Notes: generated from the letters alone by a model not told the origin. A DNA stretch of 6,560 nt from Candidatus Altarchaeales archaeon (GCA_003663175.1 QMZM01000059.1:1-6560), one strand, 5' to 3'; shown: positions 1 to 6,121, counted from the first letter of the stretch. Translations and numbers: made by a program.

Positions 1-29
1 AGATTTATTTTTTATCTCCAATTCCAAAT

Positions 30-39
30 TTTATTTAAA
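30..39 (+). promoter_or_regulatory. Possible TATA box for ilvN
   Basis: The 56 bases before ilvN are almost pure A/T. TTTATTTAAA lies about 22 nt upstream of the ATG at 57, slightly closer than the usual 25-28 nt for an archaeal TATA box. A second T-rich TATA-like run lies near positions 4-15. No Shine-Dalgarno motif precedes the start, so a leaderless or very short-leader mRNA is likely if this box is used. The upstream gene is outside the window, so ilvN could instead belong to a longer ilv transcript. Confidence 0.3.
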
Positions 40-56
40 GATTTAAATTTTTTAAA

Positions 57-554
57 ATGGCTGAGGAAAAGAATATTAGGACTCATATCTTCACCGCATT
101 GGTTGAACATAAGCCGGGAGTATTGCAAAGGGTAGCCTCATTATTTAGCAGAAGGAGATTCAACATTGAGAGTATAACGGTTGGTGCAACCGAAAATCCC
201 AAGATTGCGAGAATGACAATTCTCACTAAGGGGGACGATAAGATTCTTGAGCAGATAGAGAAGCAATTGAATAAATTGGTTAATGTTATAAAGGTATCTG
301 AACTTCCAATTGGAAAATCCGTATGTAGGGAATTATGCATAGTTAAGATAAACGCGAAGAAGGAAAATCAGAGATCTCAGATAATCCAATATACGGATGT
401 CTTCCGAGGCAGGGTGGTGGATGTTAGTCCCGAGACGATCTCCGTAGAGATTACTGGAGATTCCGAAAAGATCGATGCGTTCATAAATCTTGTAAAGACA
501 TTTGGTATAAAACTCGTTGCCAGAACTGGTGTTACTGCAATGCCAAGGGGATAA
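57..554 (+). CDS. ilvN: Acetolactate synthase small (regulatory) subunit
   Basis: Regulatory subunit of acetohydroxyacid synthase, the cytoplasmic enzyme for the first common step of valine, leucine and isoleucine synthesis. In known families it binds the catalytic IlvB subunit, raises its activity and confers feedback inhibition by branched-chain amino acids. The 165-residue product has the full family length. An N-terminal ACT domain (about residues 9-80) contains the hallmark EHKPGVLQRVASLFSRRRF followed by NIESITVG. The C-terminal domain (about 88-163) contains RELCIVKI, FRGRVVDV and the family ending RTGVTAMPRG. The ATG at 57 gives the normal N-terminus; a TATA-like element but no ribosome binding site precedes it. 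The catalytic ilvB is not in the window and may lie just upstream. The M50 protease gene starts 3 nt after the stop, so the two are probably cotranscribed. Confidence 0.95.
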   Translation: MAEEKNIRTHIFTALVEHKPGVLQRVASLFSRRRFNIESITVGATENPKIARMTILTKGDDKILEQIEKQLNKLVNVIKVSELPIGKSVCRELCIVKINAKKENQRSQIIQYTDVFRGRVVDVSPETISVEITGDSEKIDAFINLVKTFGIKLVARTGVTAMPRG

Positions 555-557
555 TTC

Positions 558-1700
558 ATGAGGTCATCCTATAAGATCTTCAGAATATTCGGAATTGATG
601 TTGAACTGCATATAAGTTTTATTCTTATATTTATCTTTACATTGTCTCTGATATCTCTTTATGGATTATCAAAAGAAGAGGGTCCATTGTCGATAATTTC
701 GGGTGTGCATTATGGCAGTAGAGTTATTGCATTATTTGTTCTCTTATTTGGAATAGTCTTGATGCATGAGTTGGCGCATTCCTTAGTTGCCATTAGAAAT
801 AAAATTGATGTCAAGAGAATTATTCTTACTCCAATTGGTGGAATAGCAAATATCGATGTTCCAGAGAATCCGGAAGTGGAGTTGAAGACATCGATTATTG
901 GACCATTAAGCAACTATATCGTTGTGATAATTCTCCTACCTCTCGTAATTATAATGTGGCCAGAGTATCTAATACCATCCAACCTATACAGATATGTTCT
1001 CATTAATAATGTATTCGGAGATATATTCTCAATTCCGGAGGTATTTCTGATAATAATCACACTAAATTTATTGCTCGGCTCCTTTAACCTAATACCGGCA
1101 TTCCCCATGGATGGAGGAAGGGTATTGCGCTCTGTGCTCGCGCTATGGACCGACTATGTTGATGCAACCGTAATGGCTGTAAGGATAAGTCAATTTCTTG
1201 CAATAATTATGCTTCTCGTGGGAATGTTAATGAGTTTTGTGCTCGTTATAATCTCAATATTCATATTAATCACAGGCTCGAATGAATTGAAGATCGTAAA
1301 GCTCAGGCACGCATTTCAAGGAGTCAGGGTGGGAAGCATAGCAAATAGAAATTTCTCTTATGTTAATAAAAATCTAACTGCCCACGAATTCTTGAGAATG
1401 ATAGCAACTCCCACTCAGGCGTATTATCCAGTTGTTGACGACGGCAGAGTGATCGGAATATTGAGAATTGAAGATCTGAGGGGAATAAAAAGTGATGACC
1501 TAAAGAGAATCACGGTTGGAAAATTAATAAGTAGGAGATTTGATATTATAGATGCGGGGAAGATTGCATCTGAGGTAATCCCACAACTATTGAGCAAGGA
1601 ATTTGTCATTGTTGTCGATTCCGGTCGTATGATTGGCTACATCGACCCAGAACGCATACTCGAAATGGCAAACTTCTATAACATCTGTAGGCTTAAGTAA
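558..1700 (+). CDS. Site-2 protease family (M50) membrane metalloprotease with C-terminal CBS pair
   Basis: A 380-residue multi-pass membrane zinc protease of the S2P/SpoIVFB type, which cuts substrates within the membrane. The zinc motif HELAH is at residues 70-74 in a hydrophobic helix, LTPIGGIA at 90-97, GPLSNY at 115-120, and the second metal-binding motif NLIPAFPMDGGRVLRS at 177-192, with Asp185 the expected third ligand. Hydrophobic helices lie near 18-36, 55-75, 119-134, 161-180 and 210-240. After about residue 255 come two CBS-like repeats (roughly 256-318 and 320-370), including YYPVVDDGRVIGILRIEDL. CBS pairs often bind adenine nucleotides, so adenylate control is an inference. All catalytic residues are present. 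The ATG lies 3 nt after ilvN, so translational coupling is likely; AGGGG upstream is only a weak ribosome binding site. Substrates cannot be told from sequence. Confidence 0.93.
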   Translation: MRSSYKIFRIFGIDVELHISFILIFIFTLSLISLYGLSKEEGPLSIISGVHYGSRVIALFVLLFGIVLMHELAHSLVAIRNKIDVKRIILTPIGGIANIDVPENPEVELKTSIIGPLSNYIVVIILLPLVIIMWPEYLIPSNLYRYVLINNVFGDIFSIPEVFLIIITLNLLLGSFNLIPAFPMDGGRVLRSVLALWTDYVDATVMAVRISQFLAIIMLLVGMLMSFVLVIISIFILITGSNELKIVKLRHAFQGVRVGSIANRNFSYVNKNLTAHEFLRMIATPTQAYYPVVDDGRVIGILRIEDLRGIKSDDLKRITVGKLISRRFDIIDAGKIASEVIPQLLSKEFVIVVDSGRMIGYIDPERILEMANFYNICRLK

Positions 1701-1705
1701 TGATA

Positions 1706-1779
<74 letters not shown>

Positions 1780-1795
1780 GCTCTCATAAACAAAG

Positions 1796-1811
1796 TGAAT
1801 AAATTTATTCA
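1796..1811 (-). promoter_or_regulatory. A/T palindrome, candidate TATA element for tRNA-Val
   Basis: TGAATAAATTTATTCA is a perfect 16-bp palindrome that spans the stop codon of the CBS gene. Its centre is about 24 nt upstream of the tRNA-Val 5' end on the minus strand, close to TATA-box spacing. It could let the tRNA be transcribed separately from the lsm-rpl37e-CBS genes. In RNA it could also form a weak hairpin. The assignment rests on spacing and composition only. Confidence 0.35.
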
Positions 1812-2281
1812 GATTGGATATCAACATCCAAGTCAAGCGGTATCCTCGATGTATCGACATAACCAAGCACGATGTCAATTAAACTTAATATCCCCGCCAG
1901 ATTCTCATTCTCAACGACAACTAATGTACGAATATTGTACTCGATCATCTTCTTTAATGCTTCCTCCAGTGATGCATCCGGAGATATAGTTACTAGGTCC
2001 CTAACCATGACCTTCCCAACCGGGGTCGTCTTGTCGAAAAAGTCACTGATAGACATAACTAGGAGTATATCATAGGATGTTATTATCCCAACTGGCTTAT
2101 TACCCTCTGTAACTATCAGGGAATGTATTCTATTTTCCAGCATTTTTTCTGATGCATTTATTACCGTTCTATCTGGCTCTATTGTCAATACATCCCTCGT
2201 CATGACATCCCTCACCCTCAAACTCTCGGCATCATTCTTAATGCTCCTTAATTTCCTTATTAATTGATCGGTTTTTCTCAT
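1805..2281 (-). CDS. Stand-alone CBS-pair (Bateman module) protein
   Basis: A 158-residue soluble protein made almost entirely of two CBS domains after a short charged, helical N-terminus (residues 1-20). CBS1 spans about 22-75, with VRDVMTRDVLTIEPDRTV and KPVGIITSYDIL. CBS2 spans about 88-143, with VMVRDLVTISPDASLEEAL and NLAGILSLIDIV. The tandem pattern of motif, buried strands and closing G-I-[IL]-[ST] is typical of the IMP-dehydrogenase-like CBS family that binds AMP, ATP or S-adenosyl ligands. No catalytic domain is attached, so it is likely a ligand-binding regulator of a partner; the ligand and partner are unknown. The ATG is 6 nt after the rpl37e stop with no clear ribosome binding site, suggesting translation by coupling. 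tRNA-Val follows 25 nt downstream. Confidence 0.9.
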   Translation of the reverse strand: MRKTDQLIRKLRSIKNDAESLRVRDVMTRDVLTIEPDRTVINASEKMLENRIHSLIVTEGNKPVGIITSYDILLVMSISDFFDKTTPVGKVMVRDLVTISPDASLEEALKKMIEYNIRTLVVVENENLAGILSLIDIVLGYVDTSRIPLDLDVDIQSE

Positions 2282-2287
2282 TTTTCG

Positions 2288-2431
2288 TTATTTCCATTTC
2301 TTGGATCTACCATAACCACAATATGCACATACATCCTTTCTTACATGGAATGAGAATCTTCCACATCTTCTGCATCTAATATGAGTATGCCTTTTGTTCT
2401 TTTTACCCATACTTGGAGTCCCCTTGGTCAT
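2288..2431 (-). CDS. rpl37e: Ribosomal protein eL37 (L37e), zinc-finger type
   Basis: A 47-residue basic protein of the large ribosomal subunit, of the archaeal/eukaryotic L37e family that binds 23S rRNA. It begins MTKGTPSMGKKNKRHTHIRC, close to the family's invariant N-terminus. The zinc site is C-X2-C-X11-C-X2-C (Cys20, Cys23, Cys35, Cys38), followed by GYGRSKKWK and a stop. The family is usually somewhat longer (about 55-62 residues), so the basic C-terminal tail is shortened here, but the core is intact. The start is fixed by the conserved N-terminus and a strong AAAGGAGGT Shine-Dalgarno sequence. The gene lies 43 nt after lsm and 6 nt before the CBS gene on the same strand. The lsm-rpl37e pairing is common in archaea. 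Confidence 0.95.
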   Translation of the reverse strand: MTKGTPSMGKKNKRHTHIRCRRCGRFSFHVRKDVCAYCGYGRSKKWK

Positions 2432-2438
2432 CTTTTCT

Positions 2439-2447
2439 ACCTCCTTT
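2439..2447 (-). promoter_or_regulatory. Strong Shine-Dalgarno site of rpl37e
   Basis: On the minus strand AAAGGAGGT ends 7 nt before the rpl37e ATG. It is nearly the full complement of the archaeal 16S 3' end (CACCUCCU). It stands out because most starts in this window have no recognisable ribosome binding site, and it supports the chosen rpl37e start. Confidence 0.8.
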
Positions 2448-2474
2448 AATTAAACCATGTATCGATCTAAAATC

Positions 2475-2681
2475 CTAACTAACGAACAATATCATATCCC
2501 CCCTCAAAAACATCTTCTTGAATTTCCTCTCGACATCCCCATCCGTAAATTCCGCATTATCCAATACGATGTTTATATGCATATCAAATGCCCTCAATGT
2601 TCCTCTAATCTCAAGCCCATTCTTAAGCCTAACAAGCACCTCTTGATCCAAGAGTTCGCCAAGCGCATCCAACGGTTTCAT
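2475..2681 (-). CDS. lsm: Sm-like archaeal protein (LSm/SmAP)
   Basis: A 68-residue archaeal Sm-fold protein. Relatives form homoheptameric rings that bind U-rich RNA and are linked to RNA metabolism. Sm1 is visible at about residues 12-44: QEVLVRLKNGLEIRGTL, then FDMHINIVLDNA, containing the D-x-H-x-N RNA-binding signature. Sm2 is the C-terminal LRGDMILFVS, matching the family's I/L-R-G-[DN]-x-[IV] motif. The length is normal for the family. I start at the ATG at 2681 rather than the GTG at 2690. A GGGTGAT ribosome binding site ends 4 nt before the ATG, and the GTG lies inside that site. lsm is the first gene of the minus-strand group with rpl37e and the CBS gene, and is divergent from the M24 peptidase gene. 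Confidence 0.95.
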   Translation of the reverse strand: MKPLDALGELLDQEVLVRLKNGLEIRGTLRAFDMHINIVLDNAEFTDGDVERKFKKMFLRGDMILFVS

Positions 2682-2685
2682 ATAT

Positions 2686-2692
2686 ATCACCC
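2686..2692 (-). promoter_or_regulatory. Ribosome binding site of lsm that decides its start
   Basis: GGGTGAT on the minus strand contains GGTGA, complementary to the archaeal anti-Shine-Dalgarno UCACC, with a 5-nt spacer from GGTGA to the ATG at 2681. The alternative in-frame GTG at 2690 is part of this motif, which makes initiation there unlikely. Confidence 0.6.
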
Positions 2693-2718
2693 AAATTTAT
2701 TAATTACTATGTATGAAG

Positions 2719-2736
2719 TATATAAAAAATATAAAT
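2719..2736. promoter_or_regulatory. Divergent TATA region between lsm and the M24 peptidase gene
   Basis: The intergenic region holds overlapping TATA-like elements: TATATAAAA at 2719-2727 and TATAAAT at 2730-2736. On the plus strand, the second is centred about 32 nt before the peptidase ATG at 2765, predicting a leader of only a few nucleotides. On the minus strand, TATATA centred near 2723 predicts a start near 2697 and a leader of about 16 nt for lsm, enough for its ribosome binding site. Direction-specific transcription-factor-B elements could not be assigned. Confidence 0.5.
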
Positions 2737-2764
2737 CCACCCATGTAAAAAAGTTTACAGTAGA

Positions 2765-3838
2765 ATGAATCTCAATTCGACGGATCTTGTTATTTCGGAG
2801 ATAAATAAGAGGATAAGCGATCTTAGAAATAAAATTGAAGAACTTGGACTTGATGCATTTCTTGTGTTTAGTTCAACGAATGTTAGATATCTTACATCGA
2901 TTGGAACTGGCGCCGCCTTGATAACAGGGGATGATGCGATCCTATGGGTAAGGGATCTGTATAGGGAGATATATGCCGGTTTATATTCAAACGAAAAATA
3001 TGCATTTGATATATTTGATTATGAAAAGGGAGTGATTGAATCATATATAAATAACTCAGACCTCGAGAAGATTGGAATTGAAAATTTAAGGCTTTCCAAT
3101 TATGAAAAAATTCGTGAAAAAATTCTCAGAAAAGAATTAATTAGGAGCGATGCGATAGAACAACTAAGAGCAATGAAATCCGATCTCGAGATCAATTTGC
3201 TAAAGAAGTCGGCTGAACTCTCAGTTAAGGGAATGGAGACCGCATATAAGATAATAAAGCCGGGTGTTAGGGAGATCGATGCGGCTGCGGAAATTGAATA
3301 TAGATTGAGAAAAGATGGCTCAGAATCCCCACCGTTTGGTCAGGGAGCATTGTTATCATCAGGAGAGAGAAGTGCTGATATTCACGCATTTCCGACAGAA
3401 AATAGAATAGAGAATAATTCGATCGTTATTGTTGATATCGGCGCGAGATTTCTCGGCTATTACTCCGACATGACGAGAACAATTCCGGTGGGAAGTCTGA
3501 ACACGAATGATAGAGAAATTGTGGAATTTGTCAGAAATCTTGAACTCGAGTGTATTGATATGCTTTATGATGGGATTGAGGCGAGGGAGATCTATGAGTT
3601 TGCAGAGAAAAGAATAAATGCAAGGGGATTCAGGCTTTATCATCCGCTTGGTCATGGTATCGGTTTGGATGTCCATGAACTGCCGAGTTTAAGTCGGGAT
3701 TCTGAGGATTCTCTTAAGAACGGTATGGTATTCACAATAGAACCTGGGGTTTATATACCAAGGAAATTCGGTGTTAGATTTGAGGATATGGTATTGCTCA
3801 GAAAAAAGGCTAAAATTTTGACGAACAAATCGGAATGA
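2765..3838 (+). CDS. pepQ: M24 family metallopeptidase, Xaa-Pro dipeptidase/aminopeptidase-like
   Basis: A 357-residue cytoplasmic peptidase of the creatinase/prolidase fold, expected to cleave N-terminal residues before proline using two divalent metal ions. The N-terminal creatinase-like domain (about 12-130) includes LDAFLVFSSTNVRYLTSIG. The catalytic pita-bread domain (about 140-350) keeps every metal ligand: Asp224 in VDIGARFLGYYSDMTRT, Asp235, His297 in HPLGHGIGLDVHE, Glu326 in FTIEPGVY and Glu340 in GVRFEDMV. His207 in SGERSADIHAFP and His304 match the other conserved active-site histidines. The length is typical of archaeal and bacterial PepQ-like enzymes (about 350-370). Dipeptidase and aminopeptidase P specificities cannot be separated by eye. 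No ribosome binding site precedes the ATG. The stop overlaps the rnp4 start as ATGA, so this is the head gene of the rnp4-yhbY group. Confidence 0.93.
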   Translation: MNLNSTDLVISEINKRISDLRNKIEELGLDAFLVFSSTNVRYLTSIGTGAALITGDDAILWVRDLYREIYAGLYSNEKYAFDIFDYEKGVIESYINNSDLEKIGIENLRLSNYEKIREKILRKELIRSDAIEQLRAMKSDLEINLLKKSAELSVKGMETAYKIIKPGVREIDAAAEIEYRLRKDGSESPPFGQGALLSSGERSADIHAFPTENRIENNSIVIVDIGARFLGYYSDMTRTIPVGSLNTNDREIVEFVRNLELECIDMLYDGIEAREIYEFAEKRINARGFRLYHPLGHGIGLDVHELPSLSRDSEDSLKNGMVFTIEPGVYIPRKFGVRFEDMVLLRKKAKILTNKSE

Positions 3839-4173
3839 GCAGGGCGGTATTCCTGAGGTTGAAGAAGAGGGACAAAAGGATAGCGATGGAGAGGATAGAG
3901 ATTCTGTTCAAGAATGCGGATGATTCTGCCCTAAATGGAAACATCGAGAATGCTAACAGATACATAGAATTAGCAAGAAGAATTGCAATGAAATATAACA
4001 TCAGAATTCCAAGAGAATATAAGAGAAAATTCTGTAAATATTGTTATAGATATCTCCTTCCCGGAAGGACCTCAAGAACGAGGATAAATTCGAGAATGAG
4101 GAGGGTTGAGATAAAATGTCTTAGTTGTGGGAGAAGAATTTTTTATCCATTAAATACAAAAAATGAAAATTGA
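3835..4173 (+). CDS. rnp4: RNase P protein component 4 (Rpp21/Rpr2 family)
   Basis: A 112-residue basic protein of the archaeal RNase P holoenzyme, which removes 5' leaders from precursor tRNAs. Rpp21 works with Rpp29 on the RNA specificity domain. The N-terminal helices (about 8-58) carry the family pattern AMERIEILFKNADDSA and NANRYIELARRIAMKYNI. Next come the basic segment IPREYKRKFCKYC and a zinc ribbon with Cys67-x2-Cys70 and Cys95-x2-Cys98. The stretch between the Cys pairs is rich in arginine, as in the family. The length is normal. The ATG overlaps the peptidase stop by 4 nt (ATGA), the arrangement of tight translational coupling, and there is no separate ribosome binding site. The last 11 nt overlap yhbY. 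Confidence 0.94.
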   Translation: MSRAVFLRLKKRDKRIAMERIEILFKNADDSALNGNIENANRYIELARRIAMKYNIRIPREYKRKFCKYCYRYLLPGRTSRTRINSRMRRVEIKCLSCGRRIFYPLNTKNEN

Positions 4174-4399
4174 AGAGAAGATAAATACTATAAGAATCGG
4201 AAAGAATGGAATAACCGATGAATTGATAAATGAAATCAAAGCGCAATTAAATAAACACGGGGTCCTGAGAGTGAGGATCCTTAGGGCGGCGAGAATATCA
4301 AAGGATAGATTCTCGATAGCGGAAGAGGTCTCAAGGCTGGCAGATGCAGAATTGGTCCTGGTGAGAGGTAATACATTTATAGTGCAAAAATATAATTAA
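4163..4399 (+). CDS. yhbY: YhbY/CRM-domain RNA-binding protein
   Basis: A 78-residue protein consisting of one CRM (CRS1-YhbY) domain, an RNA-binding fold. Bacterial YhbY associates with pre-50S particles; the archaeal role is inferred from this. RIGKNGIT at residues 11-18 carries the GxxG-type loop (GKNG) thought to contact RNA. HGVLRVRILRAARISKD (about 32-48) and the closing AELVLVRGNTFIVQK fit the family. The C-terminus is the usual compact end. The ATG overlaps rnp4 by 11 nt, so the two are almost surely coexpressed. The rnp4-yhbY neighbourhood fits other archaea, where ribosomal genes such as S19e often follow; here DUF211 follows instead. Confidence 0.9.
   Translation: MKIEEKINTIRIGKNGITDELINEIKAQLNKHGVLRVRILRAARISKDRFSIAEEVSRLADAELVLVRGNTFIVQKYN
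4391..4398 (+). promoter_or_regulatory. Possible internal TATA box before the DUF211 gene
   Basis: TATAATTA overlaps the end of yhbY, and its centre lies about 26 nt upstream of the DUF211 ATG at 4421. This is the spacing expected for a leaderless archaeal transcript. No Shine-Dalgarno motif is present in the 21-nt gap, which fits leaderless initiation. The gene could equally be read from the upstream operon. Confidence 0.4.
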
Positions 4400-4420
4400 T
4401 ATTCGACAAAAAAGATAAAA

Positions 4421-4729
4421 ATGACAAAACTAAGGAAGGTTGTGTTGGATGTTTTGAAGCCCCACTCACCAGATATTGCCACCCTCGCCAAGAAGATTGC
4501 GGATATAGAAGGCATCGATGGCGTTAATATAAGTGTCTACGAGATTGATAAGGAGGTGGAGAATGTCAAGATAACGGTAATTGGCAAATTCGAGAATTTA
4601 TCAGATATAAGAGAGGCAATTTCGGAATTTGGAGGCACAATCCACTCGATGGATGAGGTTGTTGCTGGCAAGTCGATTGTCGGGGAGAAGGAAACACTGC
4701 AGGAGAGGCATCATGTAGTTTTTGAGTAG
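4421..4729 (+). CDS. DUF211 family protein (archaeal, function unknown)
   Basis: A 102-residue protein of the archaeal DUF211 family, small alpha/beta proteins known structurally as ferredoxin-like folds but without an established function. Family signatures are clear: RKVVLDVLKPHSPDI (about 5-19), EGIDGVNISVYEIDKEVENV (30-49) and FGGTIHSMDEVVAGK (70-84). The usual length is about 95 residues. After the conserved VAGK this copy adds a polar tail with GEKETLQERHHV, including a His-His pair that could bind metal, though that is only a guess. There is no signal peptide or membrane segment, so it is cytoplasmic. It lies 21 nt after yhbY with a possible promoter of its own and 2 nt before DUF357, so the two DUF genes are probably one translational unit. 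Confidence 0.9.
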   Translation: MTKLRKVVLDVLKPHSPDIATLAKKIADIEGIDGVNISVYEIDKEVENVKITVIGKFENLSDIREAISEFGGTIHSMDEVVAGKSIVGEKETLQERHHVVFE

Positions 4730-4731
4730 AA

Positions 4732-4995
4732 ATGTGCGATAATAATTTAAAAATTCGGATTTCGGAATATCTGAAGAGGGCAAAACCCTGGTTCGAGAAT
4801 CTTCATGTGGTTAAGGTAAAGGGGATCGACGAGAAAAGGATTGATGAATTCTATACAATGGCAATTTCCTACTATAAAGATTCAATTCATTTCTACAATA
4901 ATGGCGATTACATAAATTCACTCTCAGCACTTGAATATGCCGAGGGATGGCTCGATGCGGGGAAGTGTATTGGCATATTTAAGATAAAAAAATGA
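4732..4995 (+). CDS. DUF357 family protein (archaeal, function unknown)
   Basis: An 87-residue, mostly helical protein of the archaeal DUF357 family; no biochemical function is established. The core SYYKDSIHFYNNGDYINSL (about 46-64) followed by EYAEGWLDAGKCIGIF (68-83) matches the family pattern of a two-helix, TPR-like hairpin ending in GW-[IL]-DAG. The N-terminal part (about 4-25) is a further predicted helix. There is no signal peptide. The start is 2 nt after the DUF211 stop without a ribosome binding site, suggesting coupled translation. The stop is 1 nt from the stop of the convergent moxR gene, leaving no room for separate terminators. Confidence 0.85.
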   Translation: MCDNNLKIRISEYLKRAKPWFENLHVVKVKGIDEKRIDEFYTMAISYYKDSIHFYNNGDYINSLSALEYAEGWLDAGKCIGIFKIKK

Positions 4996-4996
4996 A

Positions 4997-5956
4997 CTAA
5001 TACTGGGGAGATTCAACACTATCCAATATCTTATTTATTACATAATCTGGAGTGGTGCCCATCTCGGCATATTCCGGGCTTACCACAATCCTGTGTCGCA
5101 GTATCGGATGTGCCAATTTTCTAACATCCGTTACATTCACTTCATTTCTGCCATTTAAGAATGCTCTCGTCTTTGTGGCCATCATAAATGCTATGGTAGC
5201 CCTTGGTCCTGCCCCAGCTCTAACCTCCCTTCTGTTTCGTGTTGCTTGGACTATCTTTACTATATACTCCAATATGGAATCTGGCATTATCACAGATTCC
5301 TTAATATCCTTCTGTATTATTAGAATCTCCGCTGGATTAAAGACGGGATGGAGTTTCTCCTCATACAGTTTCGACTTAGCAATCATCATCTCTTCCTCAA
5401 GTGTTGGATATTCAATAACAGACTTGAATAGAAACCTATCCTTCTGCGCCTCTGGGAGTGGAAAAACGCCCTTCTGCTCCAATGGGTTCTGTGTTGCCAA
5501 GACAATAAATGGTTGAGGTAATGAATAGGTTTTATCACCGATGGTTACCATCCTCTCCTCCATCGCCTCCAATAACGCAGACTGTGTCTTTGGTGGGGCT
5601 CTGTTCAATTCATCCATTAGTAGGATATTAGTAAATATTGGTCCCTTAATTATCTTTTGCTCACCAGTTTCCTTGTCATAGTAGACTTCACCAATTATGT
5701 CTGTAGTTTTCAAATCCGGAGTTCCCTGAACCCTCTTAAATTCACACTCCAAGGTGCTTGCTATCGATTTTGATAATAATGTCTTACCCATTCCCGGAAC
5801 ACTCTCCAAGAGGACATGTCCATTAGAAAACAATGCAATGAGAATGTGCTCTATAACCTCATCAACACCAATTATAACCTTGTGAATCTCATCATATAAC
5901 TGAGCAAATAATGCCTTTATATCTCTGTCTCTTTCTATTGTATCGATTTCTACCAT
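4997..5956 (-). CDS. moxR: MoxR-type AAA+ ATPase
   Basis: A 319-residue cytoplasmic AAA+ ATPase of the MoxR family, chaperone-like machines that usually act with VWA-domain or DUF58 partners to activate or assemble target complexes. All ATPase elements are present: Walker A ESVPGMGKT (51-59), Walker B ILLMDELNRAPP (111-122) with Asp115-Glu116, sensor 1 ATQNP (154-158), the arginine finger in EAQKDRF (Arg174) and sensor 2 GAGPRA (Arg252). Sensor 2 is more often GASPRA, so Ser is replaced by Gly here. The C-terminal lid (about 220-315) ends normally. The ATG at 5956 leaves a leader of only about 6 nt from the predicted TATA region, with no ribosome binding site. Unusually for the family, no DUF58, VWA or transglutaminase gene lies within the window. 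It is convergent with DUF357. Confidence 0.95.
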   Translation of the reverse strand: MVEIDTIERDRDIKALFAQLYDEIHKVIIGVDEVIEHILIALFSNGHVLLESVPGMGKTLLSKSIASTLECEFKRVQGTPDLKTTDIIGEVYYDKETGEQKIIKGPIFTNILLMDELNRAPPKTQSALLEAMEERMVTIGDKTYSLPQPFIVLATQNPLEQKGVFPLPEAQKDRFLFKSVIEYPTLEEEMMIAKSKLYEEKLHPVFNPAEILIIQKDIKESVIMPDSILEYIVKIVQATRNRREVRAGAGPRATIAFMMATKTRAFLNGRNEVNVTDVRKLAHPILRHRIVVSPEYAEMGTTPDYVINKILDSVESPQY

Positions 5957-5983
5957 TTTATATTATCTATGATGCTATAGATA

Positions 5984-5993
5984 TTTATATATA
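5984..5993. promoter_or_regulatory. Near-symmetric TATA element serving moxR and/or the downstream sORF
   Basis: TTTATATATA lies in the gap upstream of moxR. Read on the minus strand, its centre is about 32 nt before the moxR ATG, predicting a leader of about 6 nt. Read on the plus strand, its centre is about 26 nt before an ATG at 6014, an exact leaderless spacing. As the element is nearly self-complementary, either or both directions are possible. Flanking factor-B recognition elements could not be judged. Confidence 0.5.
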
Positions 5994-6013
5994 GATGTTG
6001 TTTATTTATTATT

Positions 6014-6121
6014 ATGAGGTCATCTATCTTAGCAGTATTGCTGCTGTTAATGACAAGTTCTGCTTGTGCCCCAACCCTCACTCTAAAAAGGCAGAGGCAA
6101 GCAGAGGTAAAAATAACATAA
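6014..6121 (+). CDS. Doubtful small ORF with signal-peptide-like N-terminus
   Basis: A 35-codon reading frame, MRSSILAVLLLLMTSSACAP followed by a basic tail TLTLKRQRQAEVKIT. The arginine, the hydrophobic core and the small-residue segment ending in Cys18 (SSAC) resemble a signal peptide or lipoprotein leader. No family is recognised. The ATG is at leaderless spacing from the TATA element at 5984-5993. After the TAA the same frame continues for another 18 sense codons (ILERADRVKPTGTILPSL) before TAG. It could therefore be a nonsense-interrupted remnant of a secreted protein, a true micropeptide, or chance. The region is also rich in inverted repeats, so the ORF may only reflect an RNA gene. 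Confidence 0.25.
   Translation: MRSSILAVLLLLMTSSACAPTLTLKRQRQAEVKIT

Noticed and set aside
2682..2690. In-frame GTG at 2690 as the lsm start.
   Set aside because: The GTG is embedded in the GGTGA ribosome binding site for the ATG at 2681, and the extra MIY residues are not part of the Sm fold.
3359..3676. Minus-strand open frame inside the M24 peptidase gene.
   Set aside because: It lies fully within a gene whose metal ligands are conserved in the other frame; no family motif or ribosome binding site.
5052..5516. A 154-codon plus-strand frame inside moxR.
   Set aside because: It is the antisense of well conserved AAA+ sequence, with no recognisable domain.
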